From contig CAIYSH010000356.1 of the NCBI GenBank assembly GCA_903928755.1, positions 1 to 14,147 of the forward strand: a stretch of DNA of 14,147 bases, in the 5' to 3' direction. The notes under the pieces were generated by a model that was not told the origin of the DNA, searched no databases, and worked only from the letters and a program-made list of their open reading frames with translations. Within the stretch, counting starts at the first letter, position 1, and each line of letters begins with the position of its first letter. Shown here piece by piece: positions 13,990 through 14,147 of the stretch. The position numbers and the translations under genes were made by a program. The stretch is from an uncultured Alphaproteobacteria bacterium (GTDB taxonomy: Bacteria; Pseudomonadota; Alphaproteobacteria; Caulobacterales; Caulobacteraceae).

Positions 13990-14147
13990 CTATTTCGCCG
14001 CCGCGCCGAAGACGACGTAAACGAAGGCGAACAGGAACAGCCAGACCACATCGACGAAATGCCAATACCAGGCTGCGGCCTCGAAACCGAAATGCTTCTT
14101 GGGGGTGAACCCGCCGCCAAGCAGTCGCGCCAGGCACACGGCCAGGA
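13990..14147 (-). CDS. ctaE: Cytochrome c oxidase subunit III (partial, C-terminal end only)
   Basis: The last 51 residues of subunit III of the aa3-type cytochrome c oxidase, an inner-membrane protein; the N-terminal part lies beyond the right edge. The segment H-F-G-F-E-A-A-A-W-Y-W-H-F-V-D-V-V-W-L-F is the highly conserved entry into the seventh membrane helix, followed by LFAFVYVVFG and a short A-A-K end, with a TAG stop. Downstream DUF983 and SURF1 genes confirm the context. Its stop codon is part of the ribosome-binding site of the next gene. Confidence 0.95.
   Translation of the reverse strand, partial: LAVCLARLLGGGFTPKKHFGFEAAAWYWHFVDVVWLFLFAFVYVVFGAAAK

Overview
The window is a GC-rich, densely coded stretch of chromosome from an alphaproteobacterium, most probably a member of the Caulobacteraceae (Caulobacter, Phenylobacterium or Brevundimonas type). 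The strongest pointers are a soluble PAS-GGDEF-EAL protein with a degenerate GEDEY motif that matches the Caulobacter phosphodiesterase CC3396/PdeA in architecture, and its position behind ctaE, a DUF983 gene, SURF1, thrC, an M16 peptidase and a GNAT gene. This placement comes from recalled family knowledge, not from a search. I saw no tRNA, rRNA, CRISPR array, insertion sequence or phage gene, and no gene-free stretch longer than about 160 bases.

Left part (1-5041): a partial Gfo/Idh/MocA oxidoreductase runs leftwards out of the window. About 34 bases away a rightward unit begins: a YdhF-type aldo/keto reductase, an SsuD-like flavin-dependent monooxygenase and a DmdC-like long acyl-CoA dehydrogenase. 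Both junctions are ATGA stop/start overlaps, so the three proteins are almost certainly made together and probably act in one catabolic route whose substrate I cannot name. A small exported DUF1223 protein with a CxxC motif follows after 62 bases.

Middle part (5099-7809, all leftward): an amidohydrolase_2 (ACMSD-type) enzyme; a Prx5-type peroxiredoxin broken by a single-base frameshift and followed by a strong hairpin terminator; and a crotonase-fold (enoyl-CoA hydratase/isomerase) enzyme.

Right part (7897-14147, all leftward): read in the direction of transcription the order is ctaE (end only), DUF983 zinc-ribbon membrane protein, SURF1, thrC, M16 zinc peptidase, GNAT acetyltransferase and the pdeA-like phosphodiesterase. 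Spacing is very tight (7-base gap, 11-base overlap, TGATG, 26-base overlap, 45-base gap, 31-base gap). The first three serve cytochrome c oxidase biogenesis, thrC makes threonine, and the last controls c-di-GMP.

The main points for a second look are the three-gene oxidoreductase operon, the frameshifted peroxiredoxin, and the C-terminal Arg-Gly of the PdeA-like protein, a possible ClpXP degron.
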